Shown here: one piece after another, positions 1 to 10,456 of the stretch
Layout of the letters: every line of letters starts with the position of its first letter
Position numbering within the stretch: the first letter of the stretch is position 1
NCBI GenBank assembly: GCA_937895435.1
Contig: CALAXT010000072.1
Location: forward strand, 161,320-225,319
Direction: 5' to 3'
Source: an uncultured Paracoccaceae bacterium
GTDB lineage: Bacteria > Pseudomonadota > Alphaproteobacteria > Rhodobacterales > Rhodobacteraceae
DNA length: 64,000 bases
Program-made: the position numbers and the translations under genes
The notes under the pieces: model-generated
The model's database searches: none
Told to the model about the DNA's origin: nothing
What the model saw: the letters and a program-made list of their open reading frames with translations, nothing else

Positions 1-166
1 CAACAGATGCCCCCCCCGCAGCACGCAATCCCGGCACCACGCCAAAGGCCGGCAGGATCATACCCCACAGCCCCAGCGCAATCGGCACCACCAGCACCAT
101 CACGCAAAAAAGTCGCACCGTTTTTGCCCAGGCGGCCGCATGGGGCCAGCCCAGCGCATGGTTCAT
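1..166 (-). CDS. ynjC: ABC transporter permease, YnjC-like, 5' part only
   Basis: The reading frame starts at an ATG at 166-164 and runs off the left edge of the window, so only about 55 N-terminal residues are visible. They contain a short polar N-terminus followed by a hydrophobic segment (around residues 16-36) that fits a first membrane helix. The ATG overlaps the stop codon of the upstream substrate-binding protein gene by 4 bp (ATGA), which indicates one transcript and translational coupling. The permease call rests mainly on this context, because the YnjB family is normally followed by a YnjC permease and a YnjD ATPase. The sequence seen is too short to confirm the family by itself. 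Confidence 0.6.
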   Translation of the reverse strand, partial: MNHALGWPHAAAWAKTVRLFCVMVLVVPIALGLWGMILPAFGVVPGLRAAGGASV

Positions 167-1389
167 TGCGCAATCCCGTAGCGCAGGCTCCAATCTTTGG
201 CGATTTGTTCCATCCAACTTGGGTGCGGTTCAAGCAACGATGGGCCAAGATCAGCGGGGGCCAGTGTGGCAATCCCCAAATCCAATCGGTCAAACCGTGC
301 GCGCGCCACCGGGTCAAGCGCATCCATGTTCAACACAGTCTGAAACCCCAGCACATTTGGGTCTGCAGCACGGGCCTGCACCTCGGGGTCAAGCAACAAA
401 TTGGCCACAACCAAAGCCCCCGCTTGGTGTGCTGCGTTATACGGAATGGCCACAAAACTGGCGTTGCCAATCGTGCCACCCTGCCAAACAAAGCTGCGCA
501 CTGTGTCGGGCAATTGTCCATCCGCTATCGCCGCCGAGGCCCGCCCGGGGTTAAAGGCAAAAGACAGAGCAATTTCGCCATCTGCCAGCAATTGTGCCAA
601 AGCCGGCTCATTGGCCGGAAACGCCCGCCCTGAACGCCACAAATGTGGTGTCAGATCATCAAGATAGCGCCACAGTGGTGCCACTTGGGCAGTATATTGG
701 GCCGGATCAACAGGCGCTTGCAACACACGCGCATCCCCAATCACGCCAATCAGAATTTGCTTCAAAAACGTGGTGCCCAAATAGTCGGGCGGCTGCGGAA
801 AGGTAAATCGGCCGGGGTTTGCGCGCGCCCATTCCAGCAGGGCAGCAGCAGATCTGGGTGGGTTTGGCAAACGCGCGCTATCATGTTCAAACACCAATTG
901 CGCCATCGCCCAAGGTGATTCCAACCCATCCGTTGGCACTGTAAAATCATTGGCCACCGCAGGTTTTCCCACGACGTCAACATAACGCCAATTGGGCAGC
1001 GCCTCAGCAAATGGCCCAAAAAGCAGATCAGCAGATTTCATGGCCGCGAAATTTCCACCGTTTATCCAAATCAGGTCCACCGCGCCCCCGCTGTCTTGAC
1101 CTGCCGCCCGTTCCGACAACACGCGCGTCACCGCATCTGATGTCGATGCCAGCTTGACCTGTTGCACCCGCACACCATGCCGCGCTTCGGCGGTTTCGCC
1201 CAGCCATTCTATAAAATCATTGATCCGTGGGTCTCCCCCCCATGCGTGCCAATAAACCGTCTGCCCCCTCGCTTGGTCCAGCACGGCTGGCCAATTGGTA
1301 GGCTCGGGGGTCTGCGCCGCTACAGGGATCTGCACCCCCACGTTTATCGCCAAAGCCACAGCAATAATCTGTCCCAGTTTGGTAAACAT
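163..1389 (-). CDS. ynjB: ABC transporter substrate-binding protein, YnjB family
   Basis: Predicted periplasmic binding protein of an uncharacterised YnjBCD-type importer; the substrate is not known. I place the start at the ATG at 1389 (408 aa) because it is preceded by AAGGGAGAG and begins a clear signal peptide, with a basic N-terminus, a hydrophobic core and a likely cleavage after residue 25 (VAA). A longer frame upstream to 1434 lacks these traits. The mature protein has the type II periplasmic-binding look, and the stretch around WINGGNF and LLFGPFAEALPN resembles the YnjB family. It overlaps the permease gene by 4 bp. The divergent neighbour is YnjF-like, and E. coli also keeps ynjB, ynjC, ynjD and ynjF in one locus. 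Confidence 0.75.
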   Translation of the reverse strand: MFTKLGQIIAVALAINVGVQIPVAAQTPEPTNWPAVLDQARGQTVYWHAWGGDPRINDFIEWLGETAEARHGVRVQQVKLASTSDAVTRVLSERAAGQDSGGAVDLIWINGGNFAAMKSADLLFGPFAEALPNWRYVDVVGKPAVANDFTVPTDGLESPWAMAQLVFEHDSARLPNPPRSAAALLEWARANPGRFTFPQPPDYLGTTFLKQILIGVIGDARVLQAPVDPAQYTAQVAPLWRYLDDLTPHLWRSGRAFPANEPALAQLLADGEIALSFAFNPGRASAAIADGQLPDTVRSFVWQGGTIGNASFVAIPYNAAHQAGALVVANLLLDPEVQARAADPNVLGFQTVLNMDALDPVARARFDRLDLGIATLAPADLGPSLLEPHPSWMEQIAKDWSLRYGIAQ

Positions 1390-1510
1390 CAGCTCTCCCT
1401 TATTTGTCCACGGCACACGTCCAATCGGGGCCAAAGCGGCGCCCCTTGGGTTGCATTGTATTTTTTACCCAGACGGGTCACAAGATAGCGTGAAACAGGA
1501 AAGGCCCGCT

Positions 1511-2131
1511 ATGCTAGATCGCTGGATGCGCCCGCTGATTGACCCTCCGTTGAACAGGCTGGGCCGCAGCTTGGCCAGGGCTGGCCTGCACGCGAACAGT
1601 ATCACCCTCTTGGGACTGGCTTTGGGGCTGGTGGCGGCCGGTTTGATTGGTTTTGGCCAAATGACAGCCGCGCTTGTTTTGCTTTTGGCCAGCCGCGTGG
1701 CCGATGGGTTGGATGGCGCAGTGGCCCGCGCAACAACGCCCACAGATTTTGGTGGCTATCTCGATATTTGTGCTGACTTTTTGTTTTATGGTGCGATCCC
1801 GATGGGGTTTGCGTTGCTGGCACCCGACACCAACGCCGTTGCGGCGGCGTTCTTATTGCTCAGCTTTTATGTCAACGGTGCCAGCTTTCTCGGCTATGCG
1901 ATCTTAGCCGAGAAGCATGGGCTAAAAACCAGTACACGAGGCAAAAAATCGCTTTATTTCACGGGCGGCTTGCTTGAAGGCACTGAAACAATCGGATTTT
2001 TTTGTCTGATCTGTTTGTGGCCATCGGCCTTTGCACCGCTGGCATGGGGGTTTGGTACACTTTGTTTGGTTACAGCCACCAGCCGCATTGTGTTGGCCCG
2101 ACAGGTCTTTGACGCACACCCCAAAGACTAA
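1511..2131 (+). CDS. ynjF: CDP-alcohol phosphatidyltransferase family protein, YnjF-like
   Basis: Integral membrane enzyme of the CDP-alcohol phosphatidyltransferase superfamily, which moves a phosphatidyl group from CDP-diacylglycerol to an alcohol. The 206-residue protein shows the family signature around residues 65-85: DGLDGAVAR followed by GGYLD and ICAD, with the aspartates that bind the metal and CDP. Several hydrophobic segments fit five or six helices. The start at 1511 is chosen because AGGAAAGG lies just upstream and the protein then has the length I remember for E. coli YnjF; the open frame continues upstream without homology. Its stop overlaps the end of the convergent nagA by 4 bp. 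The accepting alcohol cannot be told from sequence. Confidence 0.75.
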   Translation: MLDRWMRPLIDPPLNRLGRSLARAGLHANSITLLGLALGLVAAGLIGFGQMTAALVLLLASRVADGLDGAVARATTPTDFGGYLDICADFLFYGAIPMGFALLAPDTNAVAAAFLLLSFYVNGASFLGYAILAEKHGLKTSTRGKKSLYFTGGLLEGTETIGFFCLICLWPSAFAPLAWGFGTLCLVTATSRIVLARQVFDAHPKD

Positions 2132-3282
2132 AGCAAAACACCACCGCGCCAAACCGCTTTCAGGCTTAGGTCCGCGCCCAGATGCACCATATCCGCAGCC
2201 CCTCCGGGCTGCAGATGGCCCAGCCCCGCCGCCGCTTGGCCAATCAACGCTGCGGGCCGCGCTGTGGCCATCGCAAGCGCCGTTTCCAGCCCAGTCTCCG
2301 GGTCGTCCAGCGCCGTCATCATGACGGCTACTGCACAACGCAAATCACAATCAGCGCCAGCCAAAGTACCATCCGCCAATCGCAACTGCCCCCCCCTGCG
2401 CAAAATGCGCCGCCCCCCCAAGTCAAATCCGGTCAAATCAGTGCCCGCAACCGCCATCGCATCTGATACCAAAAACAACCCCGGTGCACGTTTGGCCGCA
2501 GCCGCAATGCGCAAGACCGCCGGTGCGACATGCACACCATCGGCAATCACCCCCGCATAAACCGCCGCCGCCAGCGCCGCACCGGCCAAGCCCGGCGCCC
2601 GGTGACCAAGCGGTGCCATCGCGTTGAACACATGCGTGACCCCGCGCGCACCCGCCCCAAAGGCCGCCTGTGCGGTTTCAAAACTGCAATCACTGTGGCC
2701 CAGGCTGACAATCACCCCCGCTGCAACCAAAGCGGTGATTTGCTCTGGGGTGACGGCCTCAGGGGCCAGCGTCACCATCAGCACCGGCAACTGCGCAGCG
2801 GCCGCACACAACATGGCCAGATCTTGCGGCTGCATCGGGCGGATCAAATCAGCCGCATGTGCGCCCTTTCGCGCCGGATCCAAATGCGGTCCCTCCAGAT
2901 GCAGGCCTAAAAAACCCGGCAGCCTTTGGCGCGCGGCCTGAACACCTGCCGCAAGCACAGCGCCCGTCACCTCTGGCGTGTCTGTGATCAGCGTGGGCAA
3001 AAGCGATGTCGTGCCCAAACGTCCATGCGCCCGAATGATGCAGGCTATTTCCGCCACACCGGGTGATTGGCCCAGCATCACGCCGCCGCCCCCATTCACC
3101 TGCAAATCAACCAAACCAGGCGCCAAAATTCCCCCAGATAAGACATGCGCATGTGCCGGGGCCGGCCCCTTGGGCGGTTCGCCAATGGCCAGCACACGCC
3201 CATCACGCACCCACAGGGCTGCCCCCCGATGCAAGCGCGCGCCATCAAACACGTCTGCCCCTATGAAAATATGCTCAGCCAT
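2128..3282 (-). CDS. nagA: N-acetylglucosamine-6-phosphate deacetylase
   Basis: Cytoplasmic amidohydrolase that removes acetate from GlcNAc-6-phosphate in amino-sugar and cell-wall recycling. The 384-residue protein has the expected metal-site motifs: HLEGPH near residue 126, SLGHSD, VTHVFNAM and LVSDAM, the last giving the catalytic aspartate. The start MAEHIFIGAD at 3282 follows a G-rich ribosome site (AAGGGGC) and removes an unlikely basic extension that reaches 3351. Gene length is normal for the family. No nagB or sugar permease is nearby, so it seems to stand alone here, divergent from ilvD and convergent with the ynjF-like gene, with which it shares 4 bp at the stops. Confidence 0.9.
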   Translation of the reverse strand: MAEHIFIGADVFDGARLHRGAALWVRDGRVLAIGEPPKGPAPAHAHVLSGGILAPGLVDLQVNGGGGVMLGQSPGVAEIACIIRAHGRLGTTSLLPTLITDTPEVTGAVLAAGVQAARQRLPGFLGLHLEGPHLDPARKGAHAADLIRPMQPQDLAMLCAAAAQLPVLMVTLAPEAVTPEQITALVAAGVIVSLGHSDCSFETAQAAFGAGARGVTHVFNAMAPLGHRAPGLAGAALAAAVYAGVIADGVHVAPAVLRIAAAAKRAPGLFLVSDAMAVAGTDLTGFDLGGRRILRRGGQLRLADGTLAGADCDLRCAVAVMMTALDDPETGLETALAMATARPAALIGQAAAGLGHLQPGGAADMVHLGADLSLKAVWRGGVLL

Positions 3283-3401
3283 CTTTGCCCCTTTGGCCCC
3301 AAACACCCACACACGCACCCGCCTGCATGCGGCCTGCTCTTGACCTGCCACGCGCGGCCTGCCATTTCCAGTGGATGATTTCTTAAAAATAGGACATGCC
3401 C

Positions 3402-5246
3402 ATGCCCGTCTATCGTTCCCGCACCACCACCCATGGCCGCAACATGGCCGGCGCCCGCGGACTTTGGCGCGCCACGGGCATGAAAGATGACGATTTCGGC
3501 AAACCGATCATTGCCATCGTTAACTCATTCACACAATTCGTGCCGGGCCACGTGCATTTGAAAGATCTGGGCCAACTGGTCGCGCGCGAAGTAGAAGCCG
3601 CAGGGGGCGTGGCCAAAGAATTCAACACAATCGCCGTCGATGACGGCATTGCAATGGGCCACGATGGCATGCTTTATTCGCTGCCATCGCGCGAATTGAT
3701 CGCCGATAGCGTTGAATATATGGTCAATGCGCATTGCGCAGATGCCATGGTGTGTATTTCAAACTGCGATAAAATCACCCCCGGCATGCTGATGGCGGCC
3801 ATGCGGTTGAACATTCCGGTGGTCTTCGTCTCGGGCGGCCCGATGGAGGCCGGCAAAGTCGTGCTGAATGGTAAGGAACAGGCGCTGGATCTTGTGGATG
3901 CCATGGTTGCCGCCGCCGATGACAGCATCAGCGACAGCGATCTGGCCAAAATCGAACAAGCCGCCTGCCCCACCTGTGGGTCTTGCTCTGGGATGTTTAC
4001 CGCCAATTCTATGAACTGCCTGACCGAGGCGCTTGGCTTGTCGCTGCCGGGCAACGGCTCCACCTTAGCCACACACGCTGACCGCCGTGCGCTTTTTTTG
4101 CGCGCAGGTCAGCTGATCGTCGAGATCACCAAACGCCACTATGAACAAGATGACGCCTCTGTGCTGCCGCGCAACGTCGCGACACGCGAAGCCTTTGAAA
4201 ATGCGATGACACTGGATATCGCGATGGGGGGGTCCACCAACACCGTGCTGCACATTCTGGCGGCCGCCATTGAGGGTGGTGTTGATTTCACCATGGATGA
4301 CATTGATGCGCTGTCACGCCGGGTGCCTGTTTTGTGCAAAGTGGCGCCGGCCAAGGCGGATGTGCACATGGAAGATGTGCACCGCGCTGGCGGCATCATG
4401 GCGATCTTGGGCCAGTTGGATGCAGCGGGTCTGCTGCATCGCGATGTGCCGACCGTCCATGCCCCAAGCCTGGGCGCTGCGATCGACCATTGGGATATCA
4501 GCCGCAGCGATGCGCCTGAGGCCCGTGCCTTATTTCTGGCAGCCCCAGGCGGCGTGCCAACCCAAGTGGCCTTTAGCCAAAACCGTCGGTGGACTGACCT
4601 TGACACCGACCGCACCACAGGCGTGATCCGCAGCGCCGAAACCCCATTTTCCAAAGACGGTGGTCTGGCCGTACTGAAGGGCAACCTTGCACCCAAGGGC
4701 TGCATTGTAAAAACCGCAGGCGTTGACGACAGCATCCTGAAATTTTCCGGCCCAGCCCGGGTGTTTGAAAGCCAGAATGCCGCTGTTGAGGCGATTTTGT
4801 CCCAAAATCGCATCCAACCAGGCGACGTGCTGGTAATCCGCTATGAAGGCCCCAAGGGGGGCCCAGGCATGCAAGAAATGCTCTATCCGACCAGCTATCT
4901 GAAATCCAAAGGTCTGGGCAAAGCCTGCGCGCTGGTCACCGATGGCCGCTTTTCTGGCGGAACATCGGGCCTGTCGATCGGCCACGCCTCGCCCGAGGCC
5001 GCCGCTGGCGGAACGATCGGGCTGGTGCAAGATGGCGATATGATCGACATCGATATCCCAAACCGCAGCATTTCGCTGCGCGTCGATGAAAGCACATTGG
5101 CCACACGCCGCGCTGCCCAAGACAAACTGGGGTGGAAACCCGCCGCACCACGCAAACGCAAAGTGACCCCGGCGCTGCGTGCCTATGCGCTTTTTGCCAG
5201 CAGCGCTGACATGGGCGCAGTTCGGGTGCTGCCAGCAGACGAATAA
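3402..5246 (+). CDS. ilvD: Dihydroxy-acid dehydratase
   Basis: Fourth step of valine/isoleucine synthesis: dehydrates 2,3-dihydroxy acids to 2-keto acids with an iron-sulfur cluster. The 614-residue protein has the N-terminal [18 protein letters not shown] block, cysteine motifs NCDKITPGM and [17 protein letters not shown] for the cluster, and the C-terminal [13 protein letters not shown] block. Two in-frame ATGs occur at 3396 and 3402. I prefer 3402 because AGGA at 3391-3394 is then 7 nt away instead of 1 nt, and because the family starts MPxYRS. It is transcribed alone and ends convergent to ureG with a 21-bp gap that contains a GGGCCC-AAC-GGGCCC hairpin at 5254-5268. Confidence 0.95.
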   Translation: MPVYRSRTTTHGRNMAGARGLWRATGMKDDDFGKPIIAIVNSFTQFVPGHVHLKDLGQLVAREVEAAGGVAKEFNTIAVDDGIAMGHDGMLYSLPSRELIADSVEYMVNAHCADAMVCISNCDKITPGMLMAAMRLNIPVVFVSGGPMEAGKVVLNGKEQALDLVDAMVAAADDSISDSDLAKIEQAACPTCGSCSGMFTANSMNCLTEALGLSLPGNGSTLATHADRRALFLRAGQLIVEITKRHYEQDDASVLPRNVATREAFENAMTLDIAMGGSTNTVLHILAAAIEGGVDFTMDDIDALSRRVPVLCKVAPAKADVHMEDVHRAGGIMAILGQLDAAGLLHRDVPTVHAPSLGAAIDHWDISRSDAPEARALFLAAPGGVPTQVAFSQNRRWTDLDTDRTTGVIRSAETPFSKDGGLAVLKGNLAPKGCIVKTAGVDDSILKFSGPARVFESQNAAVEAILSQNRIQPGDVLVIRYEGPKGGPGMQEMLYPTSYLKSKGLGKACALVTDGRFSGGTSGLSIGHASPEAAAGGTIGLVQDGDMIDIDIPNRSISLRVDESTLATRRAAQDKLGWKPAAPRKRKVTPALRAYALFASSADMGAVRVLPADE

Positions 5247-5267
5247 TGGCTTTGGGCCCAACGGGCC

Positions 5268-5888
5268 CTAGCGCAGCAAAAGCCCGCCATGGTGTTGTAA
5301 AAATCCGATAATTTCGGCCAGCCCACCACCATGGCGCAGCTCTGCCATCACCAAGGGCCGCGGCCCGCGGGCCACACTCGCGTCATGGTGCAGCAGCGCC
5401 AAATCTACCCCAACATAGGGTGCCAAATCGGTCTTATTCACCACCAACAGATCTGACCGCGTCACCCCCGGGCCACGCTTGCGCGGAATATCCTGCCCTG
5501 CGGCCGTGTCTATGACATAGATCGACAGATCAGCCAGCTCAGGGCTAAAGGTCGCGGCCAGATTATCGCCCCCTGACTCAATTAAAATCAGATCCAAATC
5601 GGGAAAGCTGCGGCAAAGATCAGCCACAGCCGCCAGGTTGATACTGGCATCTTCGCGAATGGCCGTATGCGGGCAGCCCCCCGTTTCAACCCCACGAATA
5701 CGCGCAGCGGGCAACACCTGCGCCCGCGTCAGATAATCGGCGTCTTCGCGGGTGTAGATATCATTGGTGATCACAGCCATCGAGCACCGACCTGCAAGTG
5801 CCCCACACAGCTTTTCTGTCAATGTCGTTTTACCAGCCCCAACCGGCCCACCAATCCCAACTCTCAGCGGCCCATGTGTCGGGTTCAT
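5268..5888 (-). CDS. ureG: Urease accessory GTPase UreG
   Basis: SIMIBI-class GTPase that delivers nickel to urease during maturation with UreD/H, UreF and UreE. The 206-residue protein carries the P-loop GPVGAGKT at residues 14-21, the nickel-binding CPH at 72-74 in [21 protein letters not shown] in the switch region and the NKTD guanine-specificity motif. Length is normal. Its ATG overlaps the ureF stop by 4 bp (ATGA). It is the last gene of the urease operon on this strand; no further nickel gene follows before the convergent ilvD. Confidence 0.96.
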   Translation of the reverse strand: MNPTHGPLRVGIGGPVGAGKTTLTEKLCGALAGRCSMAVITNDIYTREDADYLTRAQVLPAARIRGVETGGCPHTAIREDASINLAAVADLCRSFPDLDLILIESGGDNLAATFSPELADLSIYVIDTAAGQDIPRKRGPGVTRSDLLVVNKTDLAPYVGVDLALLHHDASVARGPRPLVMAELRHGGGLAEIIGFLQHHGGLLLR

Positions 5889-6535
5889 GTGCGATAAATC
5901 CTTGGTTGCAGGGTTTCATGTGCCATCGCGGCCAGCTCACCACCAAAAGCACTGCTGGCCAAATCCTCAAAATCGGCAGTGACGGCCTGTGCCGCGATAC
6001 CGCCAATCACCGCGTGCAGCCCAGCCAAAATCTGCTGTCCCTCAGTTTGTCCCAGTGGCACAAACCGCACCGCCATCAGCACAAGATTGGCAGCAAAAGC
6101 ATGGACATAAGCGGCGATCACCACCGTATCATCCAGCCCCCCCCCGCGCACAGCACGGCCAAAGGCCAACACAAGCGGCAGCGATACCCCCGCAGCCCCC
6201 CCCGTTGCGGCCACCGTATCCCCAAAAGCCCTGCCCTGATCCTCGGCCTCGGACCAACGTTCGGCAGATCCTGCAAGCGCCCGCGCCATGTCATCAAGCG
6301 CAGTGAAATCTGCGTCATCTTTCAGGGCCTGCGCCAGTAAAACCGCATCTGACCAGCCCGCACCAAAACGCAAAATATCACAAATCCACGCCGATACCCC
6401 TGGTCCATCGGTCACATCCCCCTGTGCCACTGCCCATTCCAACCCGTGCGAATAGGCAAAGCCCCCCGTCGGAAAAGCTGGGGAAAGCCATTGCATCAGC
6501 TGCAAGACATCCACAATTGCGGGTGGTTCAGTCAT
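5885..6535 (-). CDS. ureF: Urease accessory protein UreF
   Basis: All-helical accessory protein that acts with UreG and UreD to activate the apo-urease. I start it at MTEPPAIVD (6535, 216 aa) rather than the longer frame to 6604; the family begins shortly before the conserved [28 protein letters not shown] block, which here follows at residues 9-33. The C-terminus is complete and shares 4 bp with ureG, while the start lies 8 bp inside the end of ureE, so ribosomes can pass directly between these genes. Confidence 0.92.
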   Translation of the reverse strand: MTEPPAIVDVLQLMQWLSPAFPTGGFAYSHGLEWAVAQGDVTDGPGVSAWICDILRFGAGWSDAVLLAQALKDDADFTALDDMARALAGSAERWSEAEDQGRAFGDTVAATGGAAGVSLPLVLAFGRAVRGGGLDDTVVIAAYVHAFAANLVLMAVRFVPLGQTEGQQILAGLHAVIGGIAAQAVTADFEDLASSAFGGELAAMAHETLQPRIYRT

Positions 6536-7034
6536 GCTGGGCCTGCCAAAGGTCATCAGGATCAGGCGCGGCATGGCTGTGGCCCAGGGTCCGACCCAAA
6601 CCATAAGCCCCCCCCTCGGGGTTGAATGGCGCAGACATCTGCGTCAGGGCCGCACCCAGACCTGCCAGCATCTCCTCAAGAACCCGGTCAGCCCGGATCA
6701 CCAGATGATCGGGGGCAATTTCACATGGTGTGTGACGATTGCCGATATGCCACGCCAACCGCGCCAAATCCCCCCGGATCATCACCACATCCTCAGGCGC
6801 GGCCTGAATGGCAATCATTTGACCATCTGACAGTTCAAACGCATCCCCATCCGACAGACTGGCCACCTGCGCCAAATCCACCAGAAATGACACGCCCGCA
6901 GCACCAACCAAACGCTTGCGGCGCAAAAACCGCGCATCATAGGCCAAGGCTACATGATCTGCGGCGGGTCCTTGCCATGCGCCCGCACGATGAAAACGTA
7001 TGGCACAGGTCGCGGTTGGTTCTGATGGCTGCAT
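6528..7034 (-). CDS. ureE: Urease accessory protein UreE (nickel metallochaperone)
   Basis: Nickel carrier for urease maturation. The 168-residue protein starts at ATG 7034, preceded by GAGGGAATCGT. It has the UreE core with LSDGDAFELSDG and WHIGNRHTPCEI, the latter holding the conserved metal-site histidine, then GGAYGLGRTLGHSHA near the C-terminus. The tail has only two or three histidines, so it belongs to the forms without the long His-rich tail of Klebsiella UreE; it probably carries few nickel ions. It lies 13 bp behind ureC and overlaps ureF by 8 bp. Confidence 0.9.
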   Translation of the reverse strand: MQPSEPTATCAIRFHRAGAWQGPAADHVALAYDARFLRRKRLVGAAGVSFLVDLAQVASLSDGDAFELSDGQMIAIQAAPEDVVMIRGDLARLAWHIGNRHTPCEIAPDHLVIRADRVLEEMLAGLGAALTQMSAPFNPEGGAYGLGRTLGHSHAAPDPDDLWQAQHD

Positions 7035-7047
7035 ACGATTCCCTCGG

Positions 7048-8754
7048 CTAATACAAAAAATAGCGCTGCGCCAACGGCAGTTCGGTCGCCGGCTCACAGG
7101 TCAACAACACACCATCGGCGCGCACCTCATAGGTTTCCGGATTCACCTCAATGTGTGGGCGTGCGGCGTTCAACACCATATCGGCTTTACCAATGCCACG
7201 GGTGTTCTGGACGGCCAGAGTAGCCTTGGCCAACCCCAGCCGCGCGCCCACGCCCGCCTCTTGCCCGGCCTGTGATACGAACGTGACAGCACAAGCCGTG
7301 CGGGCACCACCAAAGGCACCAAACATCGGCCGCGAATAGATCGGCTGCACCGGGATCGACCCATTCGGATCGCCCATCTGCGCACAAACAATCATGCCCC
7401 CCATTAGCACCATATCGGGCTTTGCCCCAAAAAAGGCTGGTGACCACAACACCAAATCGGCCCGCTTGCCCTCGGCCACACTGCCAATATGGCTCGACAA
7501 CCCATGTGCAATCGCCGGATTGATCGTATACTTCGCAATATAACGGCGAACGCGAAAATTGTCGTTTTCACCACTTTCCTCGGATAAGCGGCCACGCTGC
7601 TGGCGCATCTTATGGGCGGTTTGCCAGGTGCGGGTGATGACCTCGCCCACGCGGCCCATCGCCTGACTGTCCGATGAAATCACCGAAAATGCGCCCATAT
7701 CATGCAACACATCCTCGGCCGCGATGGTCTCGCGGCGAATTCTGCTTTCGGCAAAGGCCACATCTTCTGGAATCGACCGATCCAAGTGATGACAGACCAT
7801 CAACATATCCAGATGCTCTTCGACCGTGTTGACCGTATAGGGCATTGTTGGGTTGGTCGATGATGGCAAAACATGCGCTGAAGAAACCACTTTGATAATA
7901 TCAGGCGCATGCCCACCACCCGCACCCTCGGTGTGAAATGCATGGATCGTGCGCCCCGCAATTGCGGCCAGTGTGTTTTCGACAAAGCCGGATTCGTTCA
8001 ATGTATCGGTGTGAATCATCACCTGCACATCCATCCGTTCGGCAACCGTCAAACAGCAATCAATCGCGGCCGGGGTGGTGCCCCAATCTTCATGCAGCTT
8101 TAGCGCCGCCGCACCAGCCCACACCTGTTCTTCCAACGCTTCCGGCAGACTGGCATTGCCCTTGCCGGCAAAGGCCAAGTTCATCGGAAAGGCATCCGCA
8201 GCCTGCATCATCCGCCCCAAATGCCAAGGGCCAGGGGTGCAGGTGGTGGCCAATGTGCCATGCGCGGGCCCCGTGCCACCACCCAACATACAGGTAATGC
8301 CGGAATGCAGTGCATCTTCGATCTGTTGCGGACAGATAAAATGGATATGCGCATCCATCCCACCCGCTGTCAAAATACGCCCCTCAGCCGCAATAATCTC
8401 GGTCCCGGGGCCGATGATGATATCAACGCCGGGCTGAGTGTCGGGGTTGCCGGCCTTACCGATCTTGTGAATGCGGCCATCGCGCAGGCCAACATCAGCT
8501 TTCCAGATCCCGGCATGGTCAACGATCAACGCATTTGTGATGACTGTATCCACAGCCCCCCCAGCACGGCTGATCTGGGACTGGCCCATACCATCTCGGA
8601 TCACCTTGCCCCCACCAAACTTGACCTCTTCGCCATAGGTTGTCAGATCACGCTCAACCTCGATGATCAGGTCCGTGTCACCCAGCCGCACCCGGTCCCC
8701 GGTGGTGGGGCCAAACATCGCCGCATAGGCGCTGCGTGAAATTTCGGTTGCCAT
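7048..8754 (-). CDS. ureC: Urease alpha (catalytic) subunit
   Basis: Catalytic subunit that hydrolyses urea to ammonia and carbamate at a di-nickel centre. The 568-residue length is normal. Key residues are visible: HIH at 136-138, the lysine that becomes carbamylated at K219 in [10 protein letters not shown], histidines 248 and 274, and the flap MVCHHLD with C321 and H322-H323. The start at 8754 ([20 protein letters not shown]) follows AGGGGGCGAT. It sits 8 bp behind ureB. No residue expected for activity is missing in what I checked. Confidence 0.97.
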   Translation of the reverse strand: MATEISRSAYAAMFGPTTGDRVRLGDTDLIIEVERDLTTYGEEVKFGGGKVIRDGMGQSQISRAGGAVDTVITNALIVDHAGIWKADVGLRDGRIHKIGKAGNPDTQPGVDIIIGPGTEIIAAEGRILTAGGMDAHIHFICPQQIEDALHSGITCMLGGGTGPAHGTLATTCTPGPWHLGRMMQAADAFPMNLAFAGKGNASLPEALEEQVWAGAAALKLHEDWGTTPAAIDCCLTVAERMDVQVMIHTDTLNESGFVENTLAAIAGRTIHAFHTEGAGGGHAPDIIKVVSSAHVLPSSTNPTMPYTVNTVEEHLDMLMVCHHLDRSIPEDVAFAESRIRRETIAAEDVLHDMGAFSVISSDSQAMGRVGEVITRTWQTAHKMRQQRGRLSEESGENDNFRVRRYIAKYTINPAIAHGLSSHIGSVAEGKRADLVLWSPAFFGAKPDMVLMGGMIVCAQMGDPNGSIPVQPIYSRPMFGAFGGARTACAVTFVSQAGQEAGVGARLGLAKATLAVQNTRGIGKADMVLNAARPHIEVNPETYEVRADGVLLTCEPATELPLAQRYFLY

Positions 8755-8762
8755 ATCGCCCC

Positions 8763-9089
8763 CTATTCGACGCAGCCGGGGGGATCGATCGGCCCCATCA
8801 CCGCCGCATTAAAGCCAAAGACCACACGCCCACCCGCCAGCGGCACCAGCCGTACCTCGCGGGTTTGGCCCGGTTCGAACCGCACAGCAGTACCCGCCGC
8901 AATATCAAGCCGAAACCCGCGTGCCGCCACACGATCGAACTGCAAACCCGCATTCGTTTCTGCAAAATGATAGTGCGATCCGACCTGCACCGGTCGATCC
9001 CCTGTATTGGCCACACAAAGCACAATCGACGCGCGCCCAGCGTTCAAAACAATATGCCCTGCGGCAGGAAAAACCTGCCCAGGGATCAT
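8763..9089 (-). CDS. ureB: Urease beta subunit
   Basis: Small structural subunit of the three-subunit urease. The 108-residue protein shows the typical MIPGQ start, [25 protein letters not shown] and [10 protein letters not shown] motifs. It is separate from the gamma subunit, as is usual in alphaproteobacteria, unlike the fused forms of Helicobacter. Its ribosome site is weak (GGTGCAGC), but the gene lies only 24 bp after ureA, so reinitiation may help. Confidence 0.95.
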   Translation of the reverse strand: MIPGQVFPAAGHIVLNAGRASIVLCVANTGDRPVQVGSHYHFAETNAGLQFDRVAARGFRLDIAAGTAVRFEPGQTREVRLVPLAGGRVVFGFNAAVMGPIDPPGCVE

Positions 9090-9113
9090 AGCTGCACCGT
9101 TAGATAAATCAGA

Positions 9114-9437
9114 TTATTCATCATCATGGCCTTTGTCGCGAATGGGGTGATGCACCGTAACCAGCTTGGTGCCATCAGGAAATGTTGCCTCAACCTGAAC
9201 TGAATGGATCATATCTGAAATGCCCGGCATACATTGATCAGCAGTGATCACATGCGCCCCAGCCGCCATCAGATCGGCCACGCTGCAGCCATCACGAGCG
9301 CCCTCCACCACGAAATCCGTGATCAGGGCGATGGCCTCTGGATGGTTCAGCTTAACCCCGCGCGCCAAGCGCCCCCGCGCAACCATGGCGGCAAGGCTGA
9401 TCATCAACTTTTCACGTTCGCGTGGGGTCAGGTTCAT
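9114..9437 (-). CDS. ureA: Urease gamma subunit
   Basis: Structural gamma subunit of urease, 107 residues from the ATG at 9437 ([20 protein letters not shown]), preceded by AGAGGATGTC. The longer open frame to 9464 would overlap the ureD end and adds residues not found in the family. Conserved blocks are [39 protein letters not shown] and the VTVHHPI end. The few residues after HHPI are slightly longer and acidic compared with the usual 100-residue form. Confidence 0.95.
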   Translation of the reverse strand: MNLTPREREKLMISLAAMVARGRLARGVKLNHPEAIALITDFVVEGARDGCSVADLMAAGAHVITADQCMPGISDMIHSVQVEATFPDGTKLVTVHHPIRDKGHDDE

Positions 9438-9451
9438 GACATCCTCTTTGG

Positions 9452-10252
9452 TTACATCTGCCAAACGCGCGGCGGCGGCGCTTGGCGCAGCAGCGCAAGC
9501 ACGCGCAAAATCTGACGGCGCAACGGCCAGCCATCGGCGGCCAAAAGCCGAACCACCAACCGCCCCTCAAAGACCGACGCCGCCGCCTGCACACCCGGCT
9601 CATCCAGCACAGCCCGCAACGGGCCCAGCACATCCCCCAGATTTGGACCAACCATGACCAAACTGGCCAGCGCCCGCGCCCCCGCCAACAACGCCGGACG
9701 GTCTGACCCTGCCAATACGGCATCATCCAACCGCAACGGCTCAATCCACATAACTCGCCCCTGACGGCGGATTATCCGCCGGTCGTGAAACTGCAACCGC
9801 GTCACCGTTTCACCCATTGCAGCACGGCCCAGAACAACCGCCTCAAGCAACAGACATCCCGCATCTTTGGCCAGATTGATTTCGCTGTGGCGCTGCAGGG
9901 CCGCACCTTGAAACAAAATTGTTTCCTGTGGCAACCAATCCAACCAGCCCCCCGCCCCCACCTGATGACTGACCTGCACACGCGCTGGCAGCCCGCCCCC
10001 CGCGTCATAGGCGCGTTCGGCCGTTTGGGTCGTAGACACCACCCGACACCCAGCCCCAAGCGTTAGTGAAAAGGCCAGCTGATCACCCGCTGTCAAACCA
10101 CCAGAAGTATTTAAAAATACGACCTCGGGAACATCCGTATCAGGGCGCGGCAAAAGAACCTTGGCCGAACCCTCTTGCCTCAGATCGCGCAACCCCACCC
10201 GGCCACGCGCGCAGCCAAAGCGGGCATGCGCCCGACCATGGCTGCGCTGCAT
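9452..10252 (-). CDS. ureD: Urease accessory protein UreD
   Basis: First gene of the operon; UreD (UreH) is the scaffold that binds apo-urease and recruits UreF and UreG for nickel insertion. The protein has [12 protein letters not shown] at its N-terminus, [24 protein letters not shown] and a [10 protein letters not shown] block typical of UreD. I place the start at the ATG at 10252 (266 aa), with GAGCTTGGT upstream; a TTG at 10294 would add 14 residues. The stop is 14 bp before ureA. No urea transporter or nickel permease gene is present upstream in this window. Confidence 0.88.
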   Translation of the reverse strand: MQRSHGRAHARFGCARGRVGLRDLRQEGSAKVLLPRPDTDVPEVVFLNTSGGLTAGDQLAFSLTLGAGCRVVSTTQTAERAYDAGGGLPARVQVSHQVGAGGWLDWLPQETILFQGAALQRHSEINLAKDAGCLLLEAVVLGRAAMGETVTRLQFHDRRIIRRQGRVMWIEPLRLDDAVLAGSDRPALLAGARALASLVMVGPNLGDVLGPLRAVLDEPGVQAAASVFEGRLVVRLLAADGWPLRRQILRVLALLRQAPPPRVWQM

Positions 10253-10456
10253 ACCAAGCTCTGGTTGAAAGATTTTGGCAACATCTGCCCCCAAGGCTGC
10301 CCCCCTGACCTACCCCATGTTGATAGATCAGACTTGGGACCCAGCGACACAGCGCAGGCCACCACACGGCGTGCAACACAGCTACAAACCATCCAACGCA
10401 CAGAAATCAGGCAAAATGCGAAAATATTAAGCACACTGACGAGCGCAACCGCCCCT

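Noticed and set aside
7..633. Long open frames on the plus strand opposite ynjB and many similar long antisense frames along the window.
   Set aside because: High-GC shadow frames rich in P, R, H and A; the opposite strand codes for recognised proteins.
5254..5268. GGGCCC-AAC-GGGCCC hairpin between ilvD and ureG as a bidirectional terminator.
   Set aside because: No T-run on either side and only a 6-bp stem; it may stop transcription weakly but I would not annotate it as a terminator.
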